Made by a program: the position numbers and the translations under genes. The notes below the pieces were generated by a model. The model searched no databases. It was not told the origin of the DNA and saw nothing but the letters and a program-made list of their open reading frames with translations. A stretch of DNA of 64,000 nucleotides, from contig NZ_QJHL01000002.1 in NCBI RefSeq assembly GCF_003202405.1, forward strand, positions 1 to 64,000. Direction: 5' to 3'. Positions 48,272-57,142 of the stretch are shown in pieces. Each line of letters begins with the position of its first letter. The first letter of the stretch is position 1. The DNA is from Flavobacterium hydrophilum (lineage in GTDB: Bacteria; Bacteroidota; Bacteroidia; Flavobacteriales; Flavobacteriaceae).

Positions 48272-48940
48272 TTATTTTACTTCTTCGATTTTACCTCCAA
48301 AAACCGTTTTCTGATTAATTTGTTTAGGTTTTCCATAAATGTAAATAGAGCCTCCTGCGCTTACTTTTGCATCCACAAGTGTAGAAGCATTCACATCTGC
48401 TTTTCCTCCCGCAGAAACGCTAACAGTGGTTTGAGAGGTTATTAATTTACTTGCTAATAAATAACCACCTGCTCCTAAACTTGCAACCTGATTAGAAGCT
48501 TTTCCGGTTAAAGTAATTTCTCCTCCAGAAACTGAACTTACTTTAAGTTTATCAACATCCAAATCTACATTAATTTTTCCACCCTCCTGAGCACTTACCT
48601 TAAAACTCGTTGCTTTTATAACTTCAGAACTTGTAACATTTGCACCTTCATTAACATCAATAAGTTCAATATGTTTATAATACAGGGTAACTTCTAAATC
48701 GTTACCAGACAAAAGTTTTGGAAATGGCATTCTTATTTTTAAAATACCATTTTTATTAACGGCTTCTAATTCTGCTTCCCTTGTTCCTTTTATAACCAAT
48801 TTATTTTCAGATGACTGAACTAATTTTACATTTAATTTATCGTAAACTTTTACGGTATCAAAATCGCCTAATGCTTTGGTAACCTGCCCAAAAGACATTT
48901 GCACAAACAAAATGACAACACCTATGATTAACTTTTTCAT
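48272..48940 (-). CDS. DUF2807 (GIN) domain secreted protein
   Basis: This 222-residue protein has a signal peptide (about 1-18, IIGVVILFVQMSFGQ). A beta-solenoid-like DUF2807/GIN domain follows, with short repeats such as EGANVTSSEV, QEGGKINVDL, SGGEITLTGKA and AGGKADVNAST. GIN-domain proteins are abundant secreted or periplasmic proteins in Bacteroidota, proposed as adhesin-like heads. No enzyme motif is present. It is 24 bp downstream of rnr and 14 bp before the LysE gene, suggesting an rnr-DUF2807-lysE operon. Confidence 0.87.
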   Translation of the reverse strand: MKKLIIGVVILFVQMSFGQVTKALGDFDTVKVYDKLNVKLVQSSENKLVIKGTREAELEAVNKNGILKIRMPFPKLLSGNDLEVTLYYKHIELIDVNEGANVTSSEVIKATSFKVSAQEGGKINVDLDVDKLKVSSVSGGEITLTGKASNQVASLGAGGYLLASKLITSQTTVSVSAGGKADVNASTLVDAKVSAGGSIYIYGKPKQINQKTVFGGKIEEVK

Positions 48941-48964
48941 TTCTTTAATTTTAAATTTAACAAC

Positions 48965-51145
48965 TTATTCTGCTCTTCGTAAAAAATGAAAATCCAGTTG
49001 TTTTTTAACTAAATCTGCATTTTTTACTTTAACGTAAATTTCATCTCCCAATTGTAATATACTGTCTGAAGTAGCTCCAACCAGTGCATATTGTTTTTCA
49101 TCGAAAGTATAATAATCATCTTTGATTTCTCTGATTCTCACCATTCCTTCGCATTTATTAGAAACGATTTCCACATAAATTCCCCATTCAGTAACACCGG
49201 AAATAACACCAAGAAATTCTTCATCCTGGTGATCCTGCATGTATTTAACCTGCATATATTTGATACTGTCACGTTCTGCATTTGTTGCTAAACTTTCCAT
49301 GTTTGAACAATGAAGACTTTTTGTTTCGTATGTTTCTTCGTCTACAGAAGCTCCTCCATCAAGATAATACTGCAGTAAACGGTGTACCATTACGTCCGGA
49401 TAACGACGAATTGGCGATGTAAAATGGCTGTAATAATCAAAAGCTAAACCGTAATGACCAATGTTATCTGTCGAATATTTGGCTTTACTCATACTTCTAA
49501 TGGCAAGAGTATCAATTAAGTTTTGTTCTTTTTTACCGTTTACTTCTTCCATCAATGCATTCAAAGACTTCGAAATATCACCTTTGTTACGGAAATCAAT
49601 TTTGTAACCAAACTTTGCAATTACTTGTTGCATTGCAATCAATTTATCTTCGTTTGGTTCGTCGTGAATCCTGTAAATGAACGTTTTCTTTTGTTTTCCA
49701 ATGTATTCAGCAACCTTTCTATTTGCTAAAAGCATGAATTCTTCAATCAAATGATTGGCATCTTTAGAAACTTTAAAATAAACACCTTCAGGTTCTCCTT
49801 CGGCATCCAAATTGAATTTTACTTCTACTTTGTCAAAAGAAATTGCGCCATTCTGCATTCTTTTCTTTCTTAAAATCTTAGCTAATTCATCTAATTTTAA
49901 AGTTGCTTCAACAATTTCATCCGGAACAACATACGATTCTCCTGTAATCGAAATATCAATTGGAATCGTCTTGTCTTTGTTTTCAATGATATATTGTGCT
50001 TCTTCGTAAGCAAAACGCTGATCGGAGTAAATTACAGTTCTGCCAAACCATTGGTTAATAACCTGAGCTGTTGGAGAAACTTCGAATACTGCAGAAAATG
50101 TATATTTTTCTTCATGCGGACGAAGTGAACATGCAAAATTCGATAAAACTTCCGGAAGCATTGGCACCACTCTATCGACCAAATAAACCGAAGTTGCTCT
50201 TTGATAGGCTTCATCATCCAGTATAGTTCCTTCTTCAAGGTAATAGGAAACATCGGCAATATGAACACCAATTTCGTAATTTCCGTTTTCTAACTTTTTG
50301 AAAGACAAGGCATCATCAAAATCTTTTGCATCTTTTGGATCTATCGTATACGTAAGTGTATCACGCATATCACGACGTTTTGCAATCTCAGCTTCCTGAA
50401 TCGAAGTGTCTATTTTTTGTGCATACACCTCTACTTCTACCGGAAAATCTGATGGTAAACCGTATTCTGCTAAAATTGCATGAATCTCTGTATTGTGTTC
50501 CCCAGGTTTTCCTAAAACTTTAATTACAGAACCAAACGGACTATCAGCTCTCTTTGGCCAGTCTTCAATCGTTACTAAAACAACATCTCCGTTTTCTGCT
50601 TCTCCAATTTTGTCTTTTGGAATAAAAATATCCGTGTACATTTTTGGGTTTGCAGTAGAAACAAAAGCAAAATTTGGCTGCATGTCAATAACTCCAACAA
50701 ACTCTGTTTTATTTCTTTCTACAACTTCAATTACTTCACCTTCGGGTCTTTTTCCTTTTCTTCGGTTATAAACATAAACTTTTACTTTGTCTTTGTCTAA
50801 AGCCCGGTTCAAGTTATTGGTCGGAATAAAAACATCTTCTGCAAAATCTTCACAAATAAAATAAGCTGTTTTACGGCTCGTCATATCAATAGTTCCTTCG
50901 TAGTAATCCTGACTTTCAGCTTTTACTAAATATTTTCCAGGTTCCGATTCAATAATTTTTTTTGAACCAGCCATTATTTTTAAATCTTTTATGATCTGGT
51001 TTCTGCTTTTTGTATCATCAAGTTCAAGCTTTGCAGCTATTTGTTTGTAATTAAATGCTTTATTAGGGCTTTTCGATAAAATCTTCAGTATTTTTCCTGA
51101 GAAATCTTTCTCATTTTTTATCGGTTTTCTAATTTTCTTACTCAT
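48965..51145 (-). CDS. rnr: Ribonuclease R
   Basis: This 726-residue 3'-5' exoribonuclease degrades structured RNA. The start at 51145 (MSKKIRKPIKNEKDFSG) is preferred. A further ATG at 51205 adds 20 hydrophobic residues not seen in the family. The order is a winged helix-type N-terminus, two cold-shock domains (about 65-225), the RNB catalytic domain (about 250-580) with DPKDAKDFDDALSF holding the metal-binding Asp residues, and a C-terminal S1 domain (EEFLGVISGVTEWGIYVEI). All catalytic motifs are intact. It lacks the long basic tail of E. coli RNase R. Confidence 0.95.
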   Translation of the reverse strand: MSKKIRKPIKNEKDFSGKILKILSKSPNKAFNYKQIAAKLELDDTKSRNQIIKDLKIMAGSKKIIESEPGKYLVKAESQDYYEGTIDMTSRKTAYFICEDFAEDVFIPTNNLNRALDKDKVKVYVYNRRKGKRPEGEVIEVVERNKTEFVGVIDMQPNFAFVSTANPKMYTDIFIPKDKIGEAENGDVVLVTIEDWPKRADSPFGSVIKVLGKPGEHNTEIHAILAEYGLPSDFPVEVEVYAQKIDTSIQEAEIAKRRDMRDTLTYTIDPKDAKDFDDALSFKKLENGNYEIGVHIADVSYYLEEGTILDDEAYQRATSVYLVDRVVPMLPEVLSNFACSLRPHEEKYTFSAVFEVSPTAQVINQWFGRTVIYSDQRFAYEEAQYIIENKDKTIPIDISITGESYVVPDEIVEATLKLDELAKILRKKRMQNGAISFDKVEVKFNLDAEGEPEGVYFKVSKDANHLIEEFMLLANRKVAEYIGKQKKTFIYRIHDEPNEDKLIAMQQVIAKFGYKIDFRNKGDISKSLNALMEEVNGKKEQNLIDTLAIRSMSKAKYSTDNIGHYGLAFDYYSHFTSPIRRYPDVMVHRLLQYYLDGGASVDEETYETKSLHCSNMESLATNAERDSIKYMQVKYMQDHQDEEFLGVISGVTEWGIYVEIVSNKCEGMVRIREIKDDYYTFDEKQYALVGATSDSILQLGDEIYVKVKNADLVKKQLDFHFLRRAE

Positions 51146-51342
51146 ATATCTTTTCTTATAAAGTTTAAAATTACAAATAAGATACCAGATTATAGATTTT
51201 AACAAATAGAATTATTAAAATTATAACTTTCAAACTAATATTTTATTAATCTTTTAAAGGTCATTTGTATTTAGCTTTTTTTTAATCATTGCATTTACCA
51301 ACTTAAATACTCCCCATTTCGTATCTTTATAAAAAGACCTTT

Positions 51343-51576
51343 ATGGAAAGCTTTAAAACAATCGCCATATTCAATTATGACCACGAAACGGTTATACTCA
51401 AACACTTATTAGATCAGGAAGAGATTCCTTATTTTTTTGAAAACGAAATAACACTCTCTGTCGTTCCTTTATACACAACGGCACTGGGCGGAATCAAACT
51501 GAAAGTTCATCCCAACGACTTCGAACAAGTTCAGGCTATTCTTGACAATCTTAATAATCCTCTCAAAATCGTATAA
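51343..51576 (+). CDS. DUF2007 domain protein
   Basis: This 77-residue protein carries the whole DUF2007 domain: a strand TIAIFNYDHETVILKHLLDQEEIPYFFENE followed by GGIKLKVHPNDFEQVQAILDNL. It is a ferredoxin-like small fold sometimes called a putative signal-transducing protein. Its biochemical role is not established. It stands alone with TATCTTTA, a near match to the promoter -7 box, at 51322-51329. It is followed by a long gene-free gap. Confidence 0.85.
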   Translation: MESFKTIAIFNYDHETVILKHLLDQEEIPYFFENEITLSVVPLYTTALGGIKLKVHPNDFEQVQAILDNLNNPLKIV

Positions 51577-51777
51577 AACAAAACTAAAATCAGATAAAAT
51601 TCAATTCAAAAAAAAATTTTTTCCTTTTCAACTTTTTTAGTTTTCAACATATATTAAATACAACAAAAAAGATTTTTAAAAATTTAATAAAATTTGATGG
51701 TTATTATAGTGTGTTAATATGTCGAATAAATTTATTTTTAAAAGTATTGAAATGAAGTTTCTCTTAGTTATATAGAG

Positions 51778-51786
51778 TTATCAACA
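51778..51786 (+). promoter_or_regulatory. DnaA-box-like TTATCAACA
   Basis: This differs from the DnaA box TTATCCACA at one position. It is one of several in the same gap. Confidence 0.3.
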
Positions 51787-52164
51787 TACTTATATTTTGT
51801 TAAATGATTAATTTATAAGACTTTTTGTATTTTAATTAACAACGGTTGACAACCAAAATTGAATTCATTTTGTAGATAAGTTCATATGTTGATAGTTGTT
51901 GAAAATGGCATTTTTGATATTGATAACTTTTCCAAAAATTCCTGAAACTTTTCTTGCATTTTTAATTCTAATTTTGGATTAGGCTTTTTTTCGACACAAC
52001 CAAAAAAAACTTCTAATTTTCTATCTGAACTTATTAACATTTTCTGTTAATTTAAAGTTAACTGAATATCAACGAATTAAGAACTCCTATTAACATTATA
52101 AAAATTTAACAAAAAAAATAATCTTTATTTATTGAATATCAATATTTTATATATTTATTAAAAA

Positions 52165-52173
52165 TGTTGATAA
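52165..52173 (-). promoter_or_regulatory. DnaA-box-like TTATCAACA (minus strand)
   Basis: TGTTGATAA on the plus strand reads as TTATCAACA on the minus strand. Confidence 0.3.
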
Positions 52174-52316
52174 CTGATAAAGTTTTGAAATTTAGATGAT
52201 TGCAATTATCATTTTGTATTACATTTTAACGAGCATATTTGAACAACAATTTTCTGTTAATAAACAAAAAATAAGTGAAAATTACTGTAATTTATGGAGA
52301 ACATTTAATTATTGAG

Positions 52317-52324
52317 TAAATTTG
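52317..52324 (+). promoter_or_regulatory. rpiB promoter -7 box
   Basis: TAAATTTG matches TAnnTTTG. It overlaps a spurious upstream start codon and so supports the rpiB start at 52352. Confidence 0.55.
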
Positions 52325-52351
52325 CACAAACACAACTTAATAGTATTTAAA

Positions 52352-52783
52352 ATGAAAATTTCGATAGGTAACGATCACGCAGGACCGGAGTATAAAAAAG
52401 CAATTGTAGCAATGCTTAAATCAAAAGGATATGAAGTAACTAATTACGGAACAGATTCTGAAGATTCTGTTGATTACCCTGATTTTGGTCATCCGGTTGC
52501 AAATGATGTATCTGAAGGAAAAGCTGATTTTGGAATCGTAATCTGCGGAAGCGGAAACGGAATCGCCATGACAGTTAACAAACATCCAAAAGTAAGAGCT
52601 GGTTTATGCTGGACAAAAGAAATTGCGGTTTTAATACGTTTACATAATGATGCTAACATTATCAGTATTCCGGCACGTTTTACTTCAATTCCACAGGCAG
52701 TAGAAATGGTGGAAACTTTTCTTAGTACTGAATTTGAAGGAGGAAGACATCAAAACAGAGTGAATAAAATAGCTTGTTCGTAA
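52352..52783 (+). CDS. rpiB: Ribose 5-phosphate isomerase B
   Basis: This 143-residue enzyme interconverts ribose 5-phosphate and ribulose 5-phosphate. It starts MKISIGNDHAGPEYK, the canonical RpiB N-terminus. This fixes the start ten codons after an earlier in-frame ATG. The active-site region GIVICGSGNGIAMTVNKHPKVRAGLCW contains the catalytic Cys (ICGSGNG). HNDANIISIPAR and the final GGRHQNRVNKI are also typical. The length is normal. Confidence 0.95.
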   Translation: MKISIGNDHAGPEYKKAIVAMLKSKGYEVTNYGTDSEDSVDYPDFGHPVANDVSEGKADFGIVICGSGNGIAMTVNKHPKVRAGLCWTKEIAVLIRLHNDANIISIPARFTSIPQAVEMVETFLSTEFEGGRHQNRVNKIACS

Positions 52784-52826
52784 ACAAGTCAAAAAAATTC
52801 GGTGCTTCGCACCATATAACAAAAGC

Positions 52827-52866
52827 AAACCGGGCGGATTTTTTTAAATCTTTCCGGTTTTTTATT
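52827..52866 (+). terminator. rpiB terminator
   Basis: AAACCGG and CCGGTTT pair, with an inner GATTT/AAATC helix, followed by TTTTTT. A small GGTGC-TTC-GCACC hairpin lies just upstream. Confidence 0.72.
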
Positions 52867-52928
52867 TTAAAGCATTGTAAATCAAATTATTATATTGCGT
52901 AATATGTAGTTATTAACAATGGTGATAT

Positions 52929-53198
52929 CTATATTTTATGATTGATTGTCAAATAAATAATCACAATCTGAATCAAAATAATTCCAATAAATTTTACAAT
53001 AAAAGAAGTTTTAGCCGTTTTATGGCTAAAGATTAACATTGCTGTTAATAACCCAATCGAACCACCAATAAAAGCGAGAAAAAACAAAGTGTTTTCCGGA
53101 ATTCTGCGTTTTTGTTTACGAGCCAAAAATTTGTCGTAGCCAGTAATTATAAACTCAAGAACATTTACAAATAAAAAATACAGTAATAAAACTTCCAT
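52929..53198 (-). CDS. DUF1294 membrane protein
   Basis: This 89-residue protein has three hydrophobic segments (about 2-17, 38-57 and 66-84). The DUF1294 signature is FIITGYDKFLARKQKRRIPENTLFFLAFIGGSIG, followed by FSHKTAKTSF. Members are small inner-membrane proteins, in other bacteria often fused to a cold-shock domain. Their function is unknown. It is convergent with rpiB and divergent from the DUF3857 pair. Confidence 0.85.
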   Translation of the reverse strand: MEVLLLYFLFVNVLEFIITGYDKFLARKQKRRIPENTLFFLAFIGGSIGLLTAMLIFSHKTAKTSFIVKFIGIILIQIVIIYLTINHKI

Positions 53199-53334
53199 GG
53201 GTTAAAAAATAGAAACAAAGATATTATTTTAGCTGTCCGAAATTATCTCCAAAATAGATTTAATTGTTTACAAAATTTCTAGTAACGGTGATAAATACAA
53301 TAAGTAAGAATACCTTTTAGACCAAATCAAATTA

Positions 53335-55197
53335 ATGAAAAAGTATATTGTATTGTTTTTATTTTCTTTTCAATCGTATTCTCAGGAAAAGTCAAAAATA
53401 GTTTATAGCAACGAAACCGTAGTAATAAATTCTGGTAATGCCTTAGAAGTTGAAACTTTTGTAAACGAAAGCAGAGCAATTTCAAAAAGCAAAAATACTC
53501 ATGAATATACTATTAGAATTCCTTTTGATAGTTTCAGTGAAATTTCAAATATAAAGGGGTCGACTTATATTACAAAAACAAATAAAAGGATAGATTTAAG
53601 TTCTTATTCTATTGCTACAATCGATGCAGAGAATGAAAACATTTATAAAAGCGACAATAAATACAAATATTTTGTGATGCCTAAAGTGGAAGATAATTCC
53701 TTAATTGAATTCTCTTATAAAACAAAGCTCAAACAACCTCGGTTTTTATCCAGTTTCCGATTTCAAAATCCGATAAAAACACAAACTGCAAAACTTCAGA
53801 TTCGATGTAATTCTTCTACTGAAATTGGATATAAACTTTTTGGAAATTATCAGGAAAAAATAGCTTTCAGTAAAACTAAAGAAGGAAATTTTGATATTTA
53901 TACCTGGGAAGCCAATGATATTCCTGAATTTGAAGGAGAAGAGGATATGCCAAGTCCTTTATATTTCATGCCACATATTATTTTTTATATCAAAAGTTAT
54001 GAAATACAAGGTAAAAAAGAAGAGTTATTAGGTACACCTGAAAAATTATATCAATGGTATTATTCAATCACAAAAGATATTAATAAAACGGATCAAACGG
54101 CTTTGAAGAACAAAACATTAGAGCTGGTAAAAGATAAAAACTCTGATTTAGAAAAGGCAAAAGCAATCTATCAATGGGTTCAGCAAAATGTACATTATGT
54201 TGCCTTTGAAGACGGAATGGGCGGTTTTATTCCCAGGGAAGCTTCAGATATTTTTCAAAAGTTATATGGAGACTGTAAAGATATGGCGAATCTTTTGAAT
54301 GAAATGTTTAGATATGCGCAATTGAATTCTAATCTTACCTGGATTGGAACACGCCACAAGCCATACACATATGAGGATGTTCCAACGCCACAGGTTGACA
54401 ATCATATGATTACAAATGTAGTTATTGACGGTAAAAGTTATTTTATGGATGCCACTGATAAATTTTGCCCTTTTCCGTTTCCTTCCACTTTTATTCAGGG
54501 CAAAGAAGCTTTGATAGGAAAAACAGAAAAGGATTTTAAAACAGAAAAAATTCCGGAAGTTGAATCCGGCAGGAATAAAACCACAATTCTAATGAAATTA
54601 AATCTGGAAAATTCCAGTATTGTGGGAGACGCAAGCGTCACTGTATCAGGTTTTAAAAAGAGTTATTTATTAAACCATCTTTCTGCTTATAATCAAAAAG
54701 AAAGTGAAATTTGGAAAGACATCATTACTGAAAATAACCAGAAAATACTTTTGGATATTCAGGAATTGCAAAAAAACGACTATCAGGAGTTGCCATCAAA
54801 AGCAAATTTTAAATTAAAATTAGAAAATGGTATTAAAGATGTCAATGGTAAATTATTATTAAAACCGGTATTGCTTTTTCCATTAAAAGAAAGTCTTATT
54901 GATATTGAAAAAAGAAAACTTTCTATAGAAAATGACTTTGCTTATGTTTATGAAATCCAGTATGAGTATCAATTACCATTGGATTATAAAGTAGAATTTA
55001 TGCCTGAAAATGCAAAAACTGAAAACGATTTGGGAAGCTTTGATATGCAATACAAGCTTCTGAAAAATAATATTATAGTAACTCAAAAGATAGCATCAAA
55101 AAAATTACTATTGGATAACAAGGATTTTATACTTTGGAATTCATTTATAAAAACACTAATCAAACACTACAATCAATCCATAATTCTTTCTAAATAA
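53335..55197 (+). CDS. DUF3857/transglutaminase-like secreted protein, catalytic type
   Basis: This 620-residue protein has a short signal peptide (IVLFLFSFQSYSQ). An N-terminal DUF3857 beta domain (about 40-230) precedes a transglutaminase-like core (about 265-385). The Cys-His-Asp triad is visible: YGDCKDMANLL (Cys about 316), QVDNHMITNVVI (His about 363) and YFMDATDKF (Asp about 379). A C-terminal DUF3858-like beta domain follows. It is probably periplasmic or surface exposed. The substrate is unknown. Its stop overlaps the start of the next, related gene (TAATG), so they form an operon. Confidence 0.87.
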   Translation: MKKYIVLFLFSFQSYSQEKSKIVYSNETVVINSGNALEVETFVNESRAISKSKNTHEYTIRIPFDSFSEISNIKGSTYITKTNKRIDLSSYSIATIDAENENIYKSDNKYKYFVMPKVEDNSLIEFSYKTKLKQPRFLSSFRFQNPIKTQTAKLQIRCNSSTEIGYKLFGNYQEKIAFSKTKEGNFDIYTWEANDIPEFEGEEDMPSPLYFMPHIIFYIKSYEIQGKKEELLGTPEKLYQWYYSITKDINKTDQTALKNKTLELVKDKNSDLEKAKAIYQWVQQNVHYVAFEDGMGGFIPREASDIFQKLYGDCKDMANLLNEMFRYAQLNSNLTWIGTRHKPYTYEDVPTPQVDNHMITNVVIDGKSYFMDATDKFCPFPFPSTFIQGKEALIGKTEKDFKTEKIPEVESGRNKTTILMKLNLENSSIVGDASVTVSGFKKSYLLNHLSAYNQKESEIWKDIITENNQKILLDIQELQKNDYQELPSKANFKLKLENGIKDVNGKLLLKPVLLFPLKESLIDIEKRKLSIENDFAYVYEIQYEYQLPLDYKVEFMPENAKTENDLGSFDMQYKLLKNNIIVTQKIASKKLLLDNKDFILWNSFIKTLIKHYNQSIILSK

Positions 55198-57101
55198 TGA
55201 AAAAAATAACTCTAATTTTTGTCTTGTTATTCTTCTTTCAAAGTTTTTCTCAGGAAATAAAAAGCTATACTTGGGACGAAAAACCAATCTTTAATGAAAT
55301 TCCGGCTGAACACAAAGACCAGCCTGCAGTAGTCTTGTTTGACAAACGCTGGATACATACACGAGTTGGAGCTTACGCTTATGCAACTTTTGGAATGAAT
55401 CATTTTGCAATAAAAATCAATAAAGCCGGGGAAATTAACAAATACAATAAGATTAAAGCCCAAGATAACGGATACATTCGTGATGTTCGTGATTTTCATG
55501 CGCGTATCATAAAACCTAACGGAGAAATAAAAATAATACCTCAGGATAAAATTATCGAAACAGAGATAGACAAAGTAAAATCAATCGTTTTTGAAGGTGT
55601 AGAAGCAGGAGATATTTTGGAATATTATTTCATTATAAAAGAAAACCCATCCGCTTATGGAGTTGAAGTTTTCCAGAAAGATATTCCGGTTTTGTTTGCC
55701 GAATTCACACATACTCAGGATGGCGTAAAATTTGAAACCTATGCTTCTTCAGAGTTTAAAAAAACGGGCAGCAGTAGCAAAACTATATTAACAGCTACTA
55801 ATATTCCGGTTATTAAAGAAGAATCGAATGCACGAAACATAAAGAATCTGGTAAAGTTAATCTATATGGTTTCGACTCCATCAATGGACATTTATAATTG
55901 GAATTATTTTTTACCACAATATGTTTCTAAGCCGTCTTTTCAATATTTTAAGAAAGCCCAGGCCAGAGAATTTATTGAAAAATTAAATATTGGTAGTGAA
56001 TCAACCGAAGAAAAATTAATTAAAATTGATGAGTATATAAAAACCAATTTTGATTTTATAAGTAGAGGAGAAACAGCTCAAAAAATCACGAATTTAAACA
56101 ATGGAAAACAAAAATTAACCGGCGGTGATATTTTTGACCTATATGGATTTACACTCAAAGAATTAAAAATTCCATATAAAGTGGCAGTTGGCATGTCTCG
56201 ATTTAATGGAGAGGTTGATACCGAAAAATTTGTTGTACCTCTATCTCATGAATTCATGTATTATATTCCTGAAACTAAAAAATTCCTGTCTCCGTATGAG
56301 AAATATTTGTCTTATGGTTATCCATCTTATGAACTTCAAGGTTCAGAAGGCAGAACATATTATCCTGCTCTTAAAGAGAATTATGTAGTAAGTTTTCCAA
56401 TTGCTCCTGCTGAATTTACCGTAAACGAATCACAAAGTACTGTTTCATTTTCAGACGACCTGACAATGGCAACTATAGAAAAAACACTTTCTTATACTGG
56501 GTATGATGGACAGTTGAATAGGAATTGGGTGAAATACATTAAAGAAAATGAAGATGAAAAAAAACTTGAGGAGTATATCAAGGAAAGAATATTTGGTGAT
56601 GATTTCGATATAAAAATGACCAATTATAGTTTTGAAAACCAAGAGTTCAAATACAATTACACCAATACACCTTACAATGTAAAAGTCAAGGCTGAGGCTT
56701 CGGAATCATTAACTGAAAATGCCGGCAATCTGGTTTTGGTAAACCTTGGTAAAATGATTGGTAAGCAAGCTAATTTATATCAGGAAACAGAAAGGAAATG
56801 GGATGTGGACTTAAAGTATGCTAAAACGTTCAAACACAAAATAATTTTCAATATTCCGAATGGATATCAGGTCGAAAGTTTTAAGGATTTGGAAATTGAT
56901 AAGAAAACAGGTGGAGATGAAACCAAAAATTGTTCTTTCAAATCAACCGTAAAAGTGGAAGGAAATCAATTAGTTGTTGAGGTTTTTGAGATTTACAAAT
57001 CTATAAATTACCCAAAAGAAATCTATCAGGAATACAGAAATGTAATCAACGCATCTTCCGATTTTACAAAAGCATCAGTAGTATTGAGGCCAAAAAAATA
57101 A
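55197..57101 (+). CDS. DUF3857/transglutaminase-like secreted protein, apparently inactive
   Basis: This 634-residue paralogue of the previous gene has a signal peptide (LIFVLLFFFQSFSQ) and the same DUF3857 then transglutaminase-like order. At the Cys position it reads GGDIFDLYGFTLKELKIPYK, with Ile in place of Cys. The His is kept (PLSHEFMYYI), but the Asp position reads FLSPYEKY. Two of three catalytic residues thus appear lost, and it may bind rather than cut or cross-link. A role as partner of the intact upstream protein is inferred from the 1-nt overlap. Confidence 0.85.
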   Translation: MKKITLIFVLLFFFQSFSQEIKSYTWDEKPIFNEIPAEHKDQPAVVLFDKRWIHTRVGAYAYATFGMNHFAIKINKAGEINKYNKIKAQDNGYIRDVRDFHARIIKPNGEIKIIPQDKIIETEIDKVKSIVFEGVEAGDILEYYFIIKENPSAYGVEVFQKDIPVLFAEFTHTQDGVKFETYASSEFKKTGSSSKTILTATNIPVIKEESNARNIKNLVKLIYMVSTPSMDIYNWNYFLPQYVSKPSFQYFKKAQAREFIEKLNIGSESTEEKLIKIDEYIKTNFDFISRGETAQKITNLNNGKQKLTGGDIFDLYGFTLKELKIPYKVAVGMSRFNGEVDTEKFVVPLSHEFMYYIPETKKFLSPYEKYLSYGYPSYELQGSEGRTYYPALKENYVVSFPIAPAEFTVNESQSTVSFSDDLTMATIEKTLSYTGYDGQLNRNWVKYIKENEDEKKLEEYIKERIFGDDFDIKMTNYSFENQEFKYNYTNTPYNVKVKAEASESLTENAGNLVLVNLGKMIGKQANLYQETERKWDVDLKYAKTFKHKIIFNIPNGYQVESFKDLEIDKKTGGDETKNCSFKSTVKVEGNQLVVEVFEIYKSINYPKEIYQEYRNVINASSDFTKASVVLRPKK

Positions 57102-57142
57102 AAAGGTTTTAAAATTAAATATTCATTATTAGAATAATAAAA

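Larger units (their letters stand above)
51577..52351. other. Long AT-rich gap with scattered TTATCAACA motifs
   Basis: This 775-bp gap contains no coding frame of note. TTATCAACA occurs at 51778-51786 (+) and 52165-52173 (-), a one-base variant at 51887-51895 (-), and a partial match near 51919. The rpiB promoter lies at the right end. AT content is visibly higher than in flanking genes. Confidence 0.55.

Noticed and set aside
51146..51205. Upstream extension of RNase R by 20 residues
   Set aside because: The added residues are hydrophobic and unlike the family N-terminus. The internal ATG at 51145 gives the normal start.
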